A program made the position numbers and the translations under genes. A stretch of 64,000 nt of DNA from Acidobacteriaceae bacterium KBS 146. Its GTDB lineage: Bacteria > Acidobacteriota > Terriglobia > Terriglobales > Acidobacteriaceae. The notes below the pieces were generated by a model. It was not told the origin of the DNA, made no database searches, and saw only the letters and a list, made by a program, of their open reading frames with translations. Of the stretch, positions 8,587 through 17,825 are shown one piece after another (positions within the stretch are counted from its first letter, which is position 1; each line of letters opens with the position of its first letter). The stretch spans positions 1 to 64,000 of the forward strand of contig JHVA01000001.1 in assembly GCA_000688615.1 (NCBI GenBank), in the 5' to 3' direction.

Positions 8587-8949
8587 ATGCGACTTCTGCA
8601 TCTCACCATATATGGCATGCCTGATCGGCATCGAAGTTCGTTTTGCGGGGAAGCAGACGACGGCGGATCACTACTTTCTGGCGAACCGATCGATTCCGGG
8701 GCTGGGCGGTGGGACTGTCTCTGCTGGCGACGATCATCACTAGCGTTACATTTATAGCGTATCCAGGGTAGGCACATGCGGGTGACGGGTCTCTGCTGAT
8801 TCCGGGCTTCATGTTTGTCGTCGTGCTGATAGTGGCGGGAGCGGTGATCATTCCGTTGTGGGAGAGTCCTTCAGAGACAGCCCTGGCTGAGGCAGAGAAG
8901 CTGGAGGCGCTTGCTCGGGAGGTGCGGGGTAGGGATCTGCGCCAGTAGG
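8587..8949 (+). pseudogene. Degraded sodium:solute symporter (SSF) remnant
   Basis: Twelve bases after the pdxA2 stop, a series of short frames spells the N-terminus of an SSF transporter. The frame starting at ATG 8587 reads MRLLHLTIY. A second frame reads IGIEVRFAGKQTTADHYFL then ANRSIP. A third reads WAVGLSLLATIITSVTFIAY then PG, hits a TAG stop, and continues AHAGDGSLLIPGFMFVVVLI. That makes at least two frameshifts and one nonsense codon. The third frame then ends with a hydrophilic tail (SPSETALAEAEKLEALARE) and a stop, suggesting that most of the middle of the gene was deleted. The position implies that it once imported the sugar acid used by the kinase/PdxA2 pair. Confidence 0.7.
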
Positions 8950-9280
8950 GTGTATTCCCTGAGCATGTACCACAGATGGCGGCCAGCGCCGCTAGGGTGA
9001 CACGGTTATTGCGGAACAATCCGCGGGAGCTGACCGTTTCGGATATTGAAGCTCTTTATAGACATTGCTTTGCCTCCGCCTAAGGCAGGTCTCTGCGAAG
9101 ACTGTCTGGCCCAAGGCGAAGAAGGTACGCTGTTGAACGAACAAGCTGTGCGTGTAGAGTTCTATGCGTAGGGTTGGGGCAGGAAGGCACGGAATCGGGG
9201 AAGCCGGTTTGGCATCTCGGTTGAACCGAATCGGTCTGGATTCTGCTGTCTGCAGAAATTTTGAGAAGGTGGAGTGCAGC
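8950..9280. other. Intergenic region before the TetR gene
   Basis: About 330 bases between the transporter remnant and the TetR start. It contains a small hairpin, GCGGA-acaa-TCCGC, near 9012-9026 and no ORF with a credible start. It presumably includes the tetR promoter. An in-frame ATG at 9164 could extend TetR, but the added residues look non-coding. Confidence 0.4.
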
Positions 9281-9946
9281 TTGGAAGAGAGGCGCAAGAG
9301 TAACTCGAAGGAGGCTGGCCAATCTTCTGGTGGGTCGAAAGGACGCGGACGGCATAGAAGCGTCGTAGCGGAAGAAGCGATCCTAAAGGCCGCGCTCCGA
9401 TTGCTGGAGCACAAACCCCTGCGGAAGGTGACAGCGGATGCGATCGCCGAAGAGGCCGGGGTCAGCAAAGCGACCATCTATAAATGGTGGCCCAACAAAA
9501 GTCTGGTAGCGCTGGATGCTTTTCTGGCCGGAATGACGGAGCGGGTTCCGATGCCGGATACGGGGTCGGCTGAACAGGACTTCATCCAGCAGTTGCAGTC
9601 CGTAGTGGCGTTCTATGTGTCGCCGTTGGGTCGGCTGTTTGGCCAGTTTATTGCGGAGGGGCAGAGCGATCCGGAGTTTCTTTCTCTCTTCCGGGAACGC
9701 TTCCTTTATCCCAGGCGGGTTGCGGCCCTGCTTATGTGGAGGAAGGGGGTCGATCGTGGGGAGATACGGCGCGAGGTCGATCCGGAGATGGTGCTGGACC
9801 TAATGTACGGCCCAATGATCTTCCGGCTGCTGGCGGGACATGGTTCTATGAACGCGGAAGAGTCTCGGGTTATGGTAGAGACTATATTCAGGGGGCTTCG
9901 GTGCTCGGACCGCATCGGTTCGGATGCGGTGGAACGCCAGGCCTAG
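9281..9946 (+). CDS. TetR/AcrR-family transcriptional regulator
   Basis: A regulator of 221 residues from the TTG at 9281, chosen because GGAG lies six bases upstream; an alternative ATG at 9164 would add 39 residues of low-quality sequence. The N-terminal HTH is characteristic: VVAEEAILKAALRLLEHKP, then VTADAIAEEAGVSKATIYKW and WPNKSLVALDAF. The C-terminal half is a helical ligand-binding domain resembling the TetR_C family often seen with FYVSPLGRLFGQFIAEGQSD-type sequences. It lies directly upstream of the RND pump in the same orientation, so it is the likely drug- or metabolite-responsive repressor of that operon. A candidate operator lies at 9997-10021. Confidence 0.88.
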   Translation: MEERRKSNSKEAGQSSGGSKGRGRHRSVVAEEAILKAALRLLEHKPLRKVTADAIAEEAGVSKATIYKWWPNKSLVALDAFLAGMTERVPMPDTGSAEQDFIQQLQSVVAFYVSPLGRLFGQFIAEGQSDPEFLSLFRERFLYPRRVAALLMWRKGVDRGEIRREVDPEMVLDLMYGPMIFRLLAGHGSMNAEESRVMVETIFRGLRCSDRIGSDAVERQA

Positions 9947-9996
9947 TCGATTTCCGCAAAACAAGATTCTGAGACTTAATCGCTGTTGGCACGTCC

Positions 9997-10021
9997 AATA
10001 TTAAACTACGTGTCTAGTATT
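9997..10021. promoter_or_regulatory. Candidate TetR operator upstream of the RND operon
   Basis: AATATTA (9997-10003) and TAGTATT (10015-10021) form an inverted repeat with one mismatch and an 11-base spacer, with an inner ACTA/TAGT pair. It lies about 90 bases before the pump gene, in the only sizeable gap of the operon. Size and AT-richness suit a TetR operator; assignment is inference. Confidence 0.4.
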
Positions 10022-10110
10022 TGATGGTTTCTGAACACAAATGCCTCCAGGCGATACGCTGCTGACCTTATTTTTGTCAGGCCCGGAAGCACTTTTTCGA
10101 TGGAGTTCCG

Positions 10111-13100
10111 ATGTGGATTGTCCGGCTTGCACTCAGAAGACCCTACACCTTTGTGGTGTTGTCGCTGCTTCTCTTTATTATTGGACCGCTTGTAGTCTTG
10201 CGAACTCCTGTTGATATCTTTCCGAATATCGATATTCCAGTTGTCTCTGTGGTCTGGAACTATGCAGGCCTTTCTCCGGAACAACTGAGTAATCGAATCG
10301 CCCTTCCGTTCGAACGAAACCTGACCACTACGGTCAATGACATCGAGCATATTGAGTCGCAGACGCTGAACGGTGTCTCCGTCGTCAAGATCTTCTTTCA
10401 ACCGACGGTAAATATCTCACAGGCGGTCGCGCAGGTTACAGCCGTGGCCCAGACGGCTTTGCGGCAGTATCCGCAGGGAACGACACCTCCGCTGGTGATT
10501 CAATACAGTGCGTCCAGCGTGCCTGTGCTGCAACTGGGCTTGTCCGGTAACGGATTGACCGAGCAGCAGCTTAACGATTTTGGACAGAACTTTATCCGGA
10601 CCCAGCTGGCGACGGTGCAGGGTGCGTCGATTCCATATCCGTATGGAGGCAAGCAGCGCCAGGTCCAGGTGGACATCAATACCCAGAAGTTGCAGGCCTT
10701 CGGCCTCTCTCCTTCGGATGTGGTCAATGCGATCAGCGCGCAGAACATCATTCTTCCGGCGGGTAACGTAAAGATCGGGCATGTGGATTACCCGGTGGAG
10801 ACGAATAGCGCGCCGACGTCCATTGCCGACCTGAATAATCTGCCGATCAAGACGGTCAACGGCGCCACGATCTATATTCACGATGTCGGAAACGTCCGGG
10901 ACGGCTTTCCACCCCAGACCAATATCGTTCGTGTGGATGGACAGCGAGCATCGCTGCTGACCATCAACAAGACCGGCAAGTTTTCGACGCTGGACATCAT
11001 TGCGAATGTTCGAGCGCAGTTGCCGCAGATTGCTGCGCAGCTGCCTTCCTCGCTCAAGATCAAGCCAACCGCCGATCAATCGGTCTTCGTGAAGGGGGCG
11101 ATCAGCGGCGTGGTGCGCGAGGCGATGATTGCAGCCTGCCTGACGGCCGCTATGATCCTGATCTTTCTGGGCAGCTGGCGTTCGACGCTCATTATTGCTG
11201 TGTCGATTCCGCTGTCTGTGATCTGTTCGCTCCTGATGCTGTCCGCCCTGGGAGAGACGATCAATATCATGACGCTCGGCGGACTGGCGCTGGCGGTTGG
11301 AATTCTGGTGGATGACGCCACAGTCGAGATTGAAAACATCAATCGCAATCTGGAGGAAGGCAAAGAAGTCGAGCAGGCGATTCTGGACGGCGCCGCTCAG
11401 ATCGCGATTCCGGCCTTCGTTTCGACGCTTTCCATCTGTATCGTCTTCGTCCCCATGTTCTTCCTCGGCGGGGTGGCCCGATACCTCTTCGTTCCGCTGG
11501 CGGAAGCCGTCGTCTTTGCGATGCTGGCCTCGTACTTTCTTTCGCGAACCATTGTGCCGACGATGGCGAAGTATCTATTGAAGCCGCATGAATCAACTTC
11601 CGCCAACGGGAATCACAGCAGAAATCCGTTCATTCTCTTCCAGCGGACGTTTGAGCATTACTTTGAAAAGCTCCGCAGCTGGTATCACGGGGTGCTGCAT
11701 CTTTGTCTGGAGCGACGGGCGCTGTTCCTGCTTTCCATTGTGGCCTTCTGGGTTCTTTCGGTTGTGATCCTTTATCCCTGGCTGGGGCAAGACTTCTTCC
11801 CGTCAGTCGATGGAGGACAGTTCAAACTGCATGTCCGGGCCCATACCGGAACGCGAATTGAAGATACGGCTCGATTATGCGATCAGATCGAGGATGTGAT
11901 CCGACAGGAGATTCCGGCTGCTGAGCTGGGAACGATCATCGATAACATCGGTGTTCCGTACTCCGGATTGAATCTCTCCTACTCGAATTCAGCGACGGTG
12001 GGAACGGCGGATGCAGACATCCAGGTATCGCTGGCGGAAGATCACAGACCGACCGGCGAATATATGCATTTGCTACGCGATCGATTGACGCAGGCGTTTC
12101 CGGGAACGCAGTTTTACTATCTTCCGACCGATATGGTCAGCCAGATCCTGAACTTCGGGCTTCCGGCGCAGATCGATATTCAAGTGGTTGGCGCGCAACT
12201 GGAGAAGAATCGGGAGCTGGCGGAAAAGATGATGCAGGAGTTGAGCCACGTCTCCGGAACGACGGACCTGCGGATTCAGCAGCCTTTCAACCTGCCGAAG
12301 TGGACGATCAATGTCGACCGCACACGGGCGCAGCAGGTGGGATACAGCCAGCGGGATGTAGCAACGAATGTGCTGATTGCGTTGAGCGGGAGCTTTCAGA
12401 CGACGCCAACCTTTTATCTCAACCCGCAAAACGGCGTGAGCTATCAGATTGCGGTGCAGTCGCCTCAGTATGACGTGAAGAGCTTGCAGGATCTGCAGAA
12501 TTTTCCGATTGCGACGACGAGCATGGCGGTGCCGCAGATCCTGGGAAATCTTGCCTCGATCGATCGTGGCACCGAACAGGGCACGGTGAGCCACTATAAC
12601 GCGCGGTCGGTCATCGATATCTACGGCGCAGTCGAAGGAACCGATCTTGCAGGGGTCGCAAAGAACATCGACAAGATCGTTAAAGAGAATGAAAAGAAGT
12701 TGCCGCGCGGCTCGCAGATCTTTGTGCGTGGGCAGATCGACACGATGCGTAAGTCGTTTGTCGGGCTTATCTCGGGCCTCCTCTTCTCGATCGTTCTGGT
12801 GTATGCCCTGATTGTCGTGAACTTTCAGAGCTGGCTGGACCCGTTCATCATCATTGCGGCTCTTCCGGGCGCGCTGGCGGGCATCGTCTGGTTTCTGTTC
12901 CTCACTGGAACTCATATCAGCGTTCCTGCTCTGACCGGATCGATTATGTGCGTTGGAGTGGCCACGGCGAACTCGATTCTTGTGGTCAGCTTTGCCAAGG
13001 AGCAGATGGAGGCAGGAATGGATTCCACGCAGGCCGCGCTGGCTGCAGGGTTTACCCGATTCCGGCCTGTCATCATGACGGCATTGGCAATGATCATCGG

Positions 13101-13296
13101 TATGGTACCGATGGCACTGGGTCTGGGAGATGGCGGAGAGCAGAACGCTCCGCTAGGCCGGGCTGTGATCGGCGGCCTTCTGTTGGCGACCTTCGGAACG
13201 CTGACCTTTGTGCCCACGTTCTTTGCTTTCATGCATCGCAATGATCCGCCGCTGGCGGCGAAGCAGGGAAATATCGGAAGCGAAGACTATCTATGA
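10111..13296 (+). CDS. RND efflux pump inner-membrane transporter (HAE1/AcrB-like)
   Basis: A 1061-residue RND permease, the usual length for the HAE1 drug-efflux family. It has the N-terminal first transmembrane helix (LALRRPYTFVVLSLLLFIIG) followed by a TPVDIFPNIDIPVVSVVW porter-domain start. The paired proton-relay aspartates sit in GILVDDATVEIENINRNLEE (TM4, about residue 405). A second half begins near QDFFPSVDGGQFKLHVRAHT. The TM10-12 region NSILVVSFAKEQMEAGMDST retains the conserved lysine of AcrB TM10, with FRPVIMTALAMIIGMVPMAL after it. It uses the proton gradient to expel amphiphilic compounds through a periplasmic adaptor and outer-membrane channel, both encoded just downstream. 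Unusually, the pump gene precedes the adaptor gene. Confidence 0.95.
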   Translation: MWIVRLALRRPYTFVVLSLLLFIIGPLVVLRTPVDIFPNIDIPVVSVVWNYAGLSPEQLSNRIALPFERNLTTTVNDIEHIESQTLNGVSVVKIFFQPTVNISQAVAQVTAVAQTALRQYPQGTTPPLVIQYSASSVPVLQLGLSGNGLTEQQLNDFGQNFIRTQLATVQGASIPYPYGGKQRQVQVDINTQKLQAFGLSPSDVVNAISAQNIILPAGNVKIGHVDYPVETNSAPTSIADLNNLPIKTVNGATIYIHDVGNVRDGFPPQTNIVRVDGQRASLLTINKTGKFSTLDIIANVRAQLPQIAAQLPSSLKIKPTADQSVFVKGAISGVVREAMIAACLTAAMILIFLGSWRSTLIIAVSIPLSVICSLLMLSALGETINIMTLGGLALAVGILVDDATVEIENINRNLEEGKEVEQAILDGAAQIAIPAFVSTLSICIVFVPMFFLGGVARYLFVPLAEAVVFAMLASYFLSRTIVPTMAKYLLKPHESTSANGNHSRNPFILFQRTFEHYFEKLRSWYHGVLHLCLERRALFLLSIVAFWVLSVVILYPWLGQDFFPSVDGGQFKLHVRAHTGTRIEDTARLCDQIEDVIRQEIPAAELGTIIDNIGVPYSGLNLSYSNSATVGTADADIQVSLAEDHRPTGEYMHLLRDRLTQAFPGTQFYYLPTDMVSQILNFGLPAQIDIQVVGAQLEKNRELAEKMMQELSHVSGTTDLRIQQPFNLPKWTINVDRTRAQQVGYSQRDVATNVLIALSGSFQTTPTFYLNPQNGVSYQIAVQSPQYDVKSLQDLQNFPIATTSMAVPQILGNLASIDRGTEQGTVSHYNARSVIDIYGAVEGTDLAGVAKNIDKIVKENEKKLPRGSQIFVRGQIDTMRKSFVGLISGLLFSIVLVYALIVVNFQSWLDPFIIIAALPGALAGIVWFLFLTGTHISVPALTGSIMCVGVATANSILVVSFAKEQMEAGMDSTQAALAAGFTRFRPVIMTALAMIIGMVPMALGLGDGGEQNAPLGRAVIGGLLLATFGTLTFVPTFFAFMHRNDPPLAAKQGNIGSEDYL

Positions 13297-13360
13297 GAGA
13301 AGCGGGAAGGAAGCACTTCAGTAGCAGCTGCAGGGATGAGAGCATAGAGGGAGAGAATCG

Positions 13361-14653
13361 ATGAGCGGCGAAGTTCAAAGACGGCAGACGGTCCAGGACG
13401 GAGCCGAGTCGCGCCAGGCAGCCGGTCACCACCCGGCGACTCACCAAGCGCCTCCACCGATTTCGCGAGGCTCTCTGGCTATTGTTGTGGTGTTCATAGT
13501 GGTGATTGCGATTGCGCTGGCGATCTTTGGAATTCTGCGTAGGAAGCACACCAGTTCAGAGCTAACGAAGTACACGGCGGAGACCGCCGCGCCTCCGGTT
13601 TCGCTGGAGACGCCGAAGATGCAGCAGAACGCTTCGGAGATCGTGCTGCCAGGTAATATGCAGGCGTTCACGATGGCTCCTATCTATGCGAGAACGACGG
13701 GTTATGTAAAAGAGTGGCGCCACGATATCGGATCACGCGTACGCAAGGGCGAATTGCTCGCAGTGATTGAGACGCCTGAGCTGGATCAGCAGCTTGCTTC
13801 TGCAAAGGCAGACCTGGCAACCGCGACCAGTAATGCTGGGCTGGCTAAGACGACAGCAGATCGGTACAAAGACCTTATCGGGAGCAGCGCGGTATCGCAA
13901 CAGGACACGGATAATGCAGTGAGCCAGCTGCAGGCGAGAGAGACTGAAGTGGCTTCAGCTGCGGCGAATGTTCGCAGGCTTGAGGAGCTCGTTTCGTTTG
14001 AGCGCATAGTGGCTCCGTTCGACGGCGTAATTACGGCGCGCAATATTGACATTGGGCAATTGATCAGCGCAGATGGAAGCACGAACACGGCCGGTGCTGG
14101 CACGGTTCGGAGCAACCGGGAGATCTTCGATATTTCGTCGATCGATACGCTTCGCGTCTTTGTGAACGTTCCGCAGACATACGCTCCGGATGCGAAGAAG
14201 GGTGTGACTGCGACATTGACTCTGCCCCAGTACCCAGGTCGCACGTTCAAGGGGAAGCTGGTAAGGACGTCGGATTCAGTCGATCCGGGAACAAGAACGC
14301 TGCTGGCCGAAGTAGATGTGGAGAATCGTTCGGGCGAGCTGCTTCCTGGCAGCTACACCCAAGTGCATCTGAACGTATCCCGGGCTGCTCCTGCGTTGAT
14401 TGTCCCGGTAAGCGCTCTGATTCTTGAGCCAGATGGGCTACATGTCGCCACAGTAGACAGTAACCACCGTGCGCATATTTTGCAGGTTACGCCGGGACGC
14501 GACTTTGGAGCGACGATAGAGATCCTGAGCGGCCTGGAGGAGGGGCAGCAGGTGATTTCGAATCCTCCGGATTCGTTGACTGAAGGGGAAGAGGTCCGAG
14601 TGGTCACTCCCGGCGGGCACAAGACGGCTCCGCCGGAGGAGGCTCGACGATGA
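13361..14653 (+). CDS. RND efflux periplasmic adaptor (membrane fusion protein)
   Basis: A 430-residue HlyD/AcrA-type adaptor. After a Gln/His-rich cytoplasmic start there is one membrane anchor (about 35-56, SLAIVVVFIVVIAIALAIFG), so it is anchored by a helix rather than as a lipoprotein. The order is then a barrel-sandwich (lipoyl) half (GYVKEWRHDIGSRVRKGELL), a coiled-coil hairpin (LDQQLASAKADLATATSNAG through RRLEELVSF), the second lipoyl half (VAPFDGVITARNIDIGQLI), a beta-barrel domain and a membrane-proximal domain ending near residue 420. ATG at 13361 has GGGAGAG upstream. It bridges the RND permease and the outer-membrane channel; its stop overlaps the start of the channel gene. Confidence 0.94.
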   Translation: MSGEVQRRQTVQDGAESRQAAGHHPATHQAPPPISRGSLAIVVVFIVVIAIALAIFGILRRKHTSSELTKYTAETAAPPVSLETPKMQQNASEIVLPGNMQAFTMAPIYARTTGYVKEWRHDIGSRVRKGELLAVIETPELDQQLASAKADLATATSNAGLAKTTADRYKDLIGSSAVSQQDTDNAVSQLQARETEVASAAANVRRLEELVSFERIVAPFDGVITARNIDIGQLISADGSTNTAGAGTVRSNREIFDISSIDTLRVFVNVPQTYAPDAKKGVTATLTLPQYPGRTFKGKLVRTSDSVDPGTRTLLAEVDVENRSGELLPGSYTQVHLNVSRAAPALIVPVSALILEPDGLHVATVDSNHRAHILQVTPGRDFGATIEILSGLEEGQQVISNPPDSLTEGEEVRVVTPGGHKTAPPEEARR

Positions 14654-16089
14654 AGGTGGGCAGCGCTACCAAAATTGCTGCCTTGATTGGCGCCCTGGCC
14701 ATCACGGGTTGCAAGGTCGGGCCGAACTATAAGGCCCCGGCAATGCCTGCGCCGCCTGCGTACAGCGAAGAGGGGCATAACGGTCCCTGGACTGCGGCGA
14801 CGCCGGCGGATGCAACAGATCGCGGGACCTGGTGGACGATCTATGGCGATGCGGAGCTCAATGATCTGGAGCAGCGGTGCGCGGCGGCCAACCAGACGAT
14901 TGCCGCGGCTATGCAGGCGTATGAGCAGTCGCACGATCTTGTGCGAGAGAGCAGGTCTTCGCTCTATCCCACGATCTCGATTGGAGCTTCGGCGAGCCGA
15001 AATCGAATCTCGAGCACGCGTCCGTTGCGTCCTTCGAATGCGGCACAGGACTACTGGGACTTTCTGATCCCGCTGAACATCTCGTGGGAGCCGGATCTCT
15101 GGGGTCGAGTGCGCAGGCAGATCGAATCGAATACGGCGTCCGCGCAGGCCTCAGCTGCCGACCTTGCCAATATTCGGCTGAGTTTGCAGGGAGAGCTCGC
15201 GGTCAGTTTTTTTCAGCTGCGCGGAATCGATCTTCAGGCACAGCTGTTGCAGAATACGTTGAATGCCTATGAACAGACGCTGAAGCTAACCCAGGATCGT
15301 TTCAGGGGCGGACTGAGCACGGACAGCGATGTGCAGCAGGCCAAGGCTCAACTGGAAGAGACGCGAGCCCAACTTATCGACCTGGGAGTAGGGCGGGCAC
15401 AACTGGAGCATGCAATTGCCGTTCTGGTAGGAGCTCCCGCTACAGGTTTTCACATTGCCGAAAATCCGTTGATGGGGGATCCTCCGAGCACACCCACGGG
15501 AATACCGTCGGAGCTGCTGCAGCGGCGACCGGATATAGCGTCGGCAGAGCGGAGAGTTGCTGCGACCAACGCGTTGATTGGCGTGGCCAAATCCGCCTAC
15601 TATCCGACGATCGTGCTGGGGGCGAGCGGAACGTTGGAGAGCAGCCAGATTACACAGCTCTTCAACGAAGGAAGTGCAGGATGGAATGCGGGGCCGAGCG
15701 CTAACCAGATACTGTTCGATGCCGGGCGACGCCGTGCGGAGGTGGATTACGCTGTCTCCCAACGAGAGCAGGCTACGGCACTTTACCGGGAGCAGGTGCT
15801 ATCCGCGTTTCGCGATGTTGAAGACCAGCTTGCTGCGCTGCGAGTGCTGGAGCAGGAAGCCGGTGTGCAGGCTGCGGCGGTTGCAGCGGCAAAACGGAGC
15901 ACGGAGCTTTCGACATTGCGCTACAAGAGAGGGCTGGCGCCGTATCTCGAGGTCTTGACGAATCAAACCATCGAGTTGAACAACGAGCGAGCTGCGGCGG
16001 CGCTGGTGGCTTCCCGGATTCTGGCGAGTACACGGCTTCAGATTGCGCTTGGCGGGGGATGGAGTTCCGCGCAGTTACCGCAGAACTAG
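14650..16089 (+). CDS. RND efflux outer-membrane lipoprotein channel (NodT/OprM family)
   Basis: A 479-residue outer-membrane factor. The N-terminus has a lipobox (LAITGC, Cys at about residue 21) followed by KVGPNYKAPAMP, the NodT-family signature. Two internally repeated halves follow, each with long coiled-coil helices (e.g. LTQDRFRGGLSTDSDVQQAK and LRYKRGLAPYLEVLTNQTIE) and barrel strands. The LLQRRPDIASAERRVAATNA segment between halves is a strong marker of this family. The start overlaps the adaptor stop (ATGA). It completes a tripartite pump by forming the outer-membrane exit duct. Confidence 0.95.
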   Translation: MKVGSATKIAALIGALAITGCKVGPNYKAPAMPAPPAYSEEGHNGPWTAATPADATDRGTWWTIYGDAELNDLEQRCAAANQTIAAAMQAYEQSHDLVRESRSSLYPTISIGASASRNRISSTRPLRPSNAAQDYWDFLIPLNISWEPDLWGRVRRQIESNTASAQASAADLANIRLSLQGELAVSFFQLRGIDLQAQLLQNTLNAYEQTLKLTQDRFRGGLSTDSDVQQAKAQLEETRAQLIDLGVGRAQLEHAIAVLVGAPATGFHIAENPLMGDPPSTPTGIPSELLQRRPDIASAERRVAATNALIGVAKSAYYPTIVLGASGTLESSQITQLFNEGSAGWNAGPSANQILFDAGRRRAEVDYAVSQREQATALYREQVLSAFRDVEDQLAALRVLEQEAGVQAAAVAAAKRSTELSTLRYKRGLAPYLEVLTNQTIELNNERAAAALVASRILASTRLQIALGGGWSSAQLPQN

Positions 16090-16135
16090 TGCTGCTCTTG
16101 TGTGGCGCAACAGCAACAATAACGGCGAAATAAAG

Positions 16136-16168
16136 GGATTCTTCGCTTCGCTCAGGATGACACTTTGT
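16136..16168. repeat. Dispersed repeat R1, truncated copy
   Basis: Contains TTCGCTCAGGATGACACTTT, identical over that core to the fuller copy at 60701-60769. It lies in the convergent gap between the efflux operon and the DegP gene, a typical place for REP-like elements. Confidence 0.6.
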
Positions 16169-16214
16169 CTCTTTGACCCTGATTTTTGTCCTCTCCAGAT
16201 CCACACTGCAAGAA

Positions 16215-16246
16215 AATGAGGCCACCGGGGTCTGCGATGGCCTCCA
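16215..16246 (-). terminator. Hairpin terminator after the DegP-type gene
   Basis: GAGGCCA (16218-16224) and TGGCCTC (16238-16244) form a 7-bp stem with a 13-base loop. On the minus strand it is followed by ATTTTCTT. It starts 16 bases after the stop at 16260, so it probably ends the blaI-M56-degP transcript. Confidence 0.5.
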
Positions 16247-16259
16247 AGGGTGTTTGAAA

Positions 16260-17792
16260 TCAGCCGTTCTGGTTTTCGGGGTGGATGGTGCGATAGCTTG
16301 CGCTGCCTTTGGACCAGACCAGAAGCAGAAGGTCTTTCCCTGAGGTGTCGTCTTTGTGAACCTGGTTGACGAACTGGCTTGCCGAGGTGGTGGCCTGACG
16401 ATTGACCTCAACGATGACATCGCCGGGCTGCAGACCGGCATCCTCTGCGGGGCTTGCGGGCCGCACGTTCTGGACGACAACGCCGCTGAGCTGGTCTGGC
16501 GCATTGATCTGCTGCCGGAGATCCGGGGTGAGATCGCTGACGGCGAGACCAAGCTTTCCTTTCTGGGAGGAAGGGCTGTCATCGTTGTCTGCGACGTCGG
16601 CGTTCTTCTGGAACTGCCCAACAGTGAGATTGAGAGCCATAGGTTTGCCATCCCGCAAAATTCCGAGGGAGATGTTGGTTCCGGGTGTCATCTGACTGAC
16701 AGCAACCTGCAGCGCGCTGCCGTCGGTGATCTTCTGACCGTTGATCTCCGAGATGACGTCGCCTCGATGCAGTCCACCTTTGCTGGCCGGTGAGTTTGGC
16801 GTTACCTGCGAGACGATGGCGCCGGTCGCTGTCTGCAGATTGAAGAAGTGAGCATTGGCAGGGGTCACATCGTTGAGGCTGATTCCGAGATAGCCGTGAT
16901 CGACTTTGCCATGCTTCATCAGCTGCTCGGCCGTGGAACGAACGATCTGTGAGGGAATGGCGAAGCCAGCACCGGCAAAGGAGCCGCTGTTGGAGATGAT
17001 GAAGGTGTTGATTCCGACGAGTTCTCCATGCGAGTTGACGAGTGCTCCGCCAGAGTTGCCGGGATTGATGGCAGCGTCGGTCTGGATGAATCCACCGGGT
17101 TTACGAGCGTCGTCAGAGTATGGATTTGGCCGGTCGACTGCGCTGACGATTCCACGGGTGACGGAGAATTGGAAGTAGCCGAACGGGCTGCCAAAGGCAA
17201 GAACGGTCTGTCCTGGATGCAGTTTGCTGGAGTCGCCCCACGCGATGCTCGGCAGATCGCTGGCGTTGACTTTGACGACTGCGAGGTCGGTCAATTTATC
17301 CGTTCCGACGAGCTTTCCTGTGAGGACGCGACGATCATTCAGCGTGACCTTGATCTCAGTCGCCCCGTCGACGACATGGTTGTTGGTGACGATGTAGCCG
17401 TCGGGCGAGATGATGACACCACTGCCGATGCCATGCTCAATCTGCGGCTGCTGCGGCGCGCCGCGTCCGCCGAAGAACTGCGCGAAGCCTGGAGGGAGGC
17501 CCTGCAGTTGATCGTCTGAGTCGGCGACCTCGTGCTGCTGTCCCTTGCTGGTCACGGCGATGTTCACCACTGCGGGAGTAACGCGGGAGGCCACGGATTC
17601 CATCGCTTGATCGAGCGAGGTAAGAGCCCCGACACTATGGTCATCGAGGGGAGCGGCGCTGAAGGCTCCGGCGGCATGTACGCCACCTCCACCAACGAAG
17701 ATTGCGGCGCCAAGGCCGAAGCTGCCTATCAGTGCCGCGGGGAGAGCCAGTTTTCTGGCCTTTGCTACTAATTGATTAGTTGATAAAGACAT
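16260..17792 (-). CDS. DegP/DegQ-type periplasmic serine protease with two PDZ domains
   Basis: A Do/HtrA-family protease of 510 residues. One N-terminal membrane or signal helix (about 16-34) is followed by a trypsin-like domain with the catalytic triad visible: His139 in TNNHVVDGATEIKV, Asp169 in GTDKLTDLAVVKV and Ser247 in NPGNSGGALVNSHGE. Two PDZ domains follow (about 290-380 and 415-505), the usual DegP/DegQ order. ATG at 17792 has AAGGAG nine bases upstream. It degrades or refolds damaged envelope proteins. It is the last gene of an operon with a BlaI repressor and an M56 protease, 33 bases downstream of the latter. A 14-base palindrome matching the blaI operator lies within codons 4-9. 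Confidence 0.93.
   Translation of the reverse strand: MSLSTNQLVAKARKLALPAALIGSFGLGAAIFVGGGGVHAAGAFSAAPLDDHSVGALTSLDQAMESVASRVTPAVVNIAVTSKGQQHEVADSDDQLQGLPPGFAQFFGGRGAPQQPQIEHGIGSGVIISPDGYIVTNNHVVDGATEIKVTLNDRRVLTGKLVGTDKLTDLAVVKVNASDLPSIAWGDSSKLHPGQTVLAFGSPFGYFQFSVTRGIVSAVDRPNPYSDDARKPGGFIQTDAAINPGNSGGALVNSHGELVGINTFIISNSGSFAGAGFAIPSQIVRSTAEQLMKHGKVDHGYLGISLNDVTPANAHFFNLQTATGAIVSQVTPNSPASKGGLHRGDVISEINGQKITDGSALQVAVSQMTPGTNISLGILRDGKPMALNLTVGQFQKNADVADNDDSPSSQKGKLGLAVSDLTPDLRQQINAPDQLSGVVVQNVRPASPAEDAGLQPGDVIVEVNRQATTSASQFVNQVHKDDTSGKDLLLLVWSKGSASYRTIHPENQNG
17767..17780. promoter_or_regulatory. Second BlaI-type palindrome, at the DegP gene start
   Basis: ACTAAT-TG-ATTAGT is a perfect palindrome with 6-base arms and a 2-base spacer. 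It has the same arms and spacing as the site in front of blaI (19543-19556). It falls inside the first codons of the protease gene (residues STNQLV), so it would act by roadblock or on an internal promoter. Twelve matching positions within one operon are unlikely by chance. Confidence 0.55.
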
Positions 17793-17825
17793 GACTTTCG
17801 GCTCCTTGTGCTCGAAATCAGATGG

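Noticed and set aside
12073..12915. 280-codon minus-strand frame
   Set aside because: Antisense to the RND transporter, with no start context and a His/Arg-rich composition.
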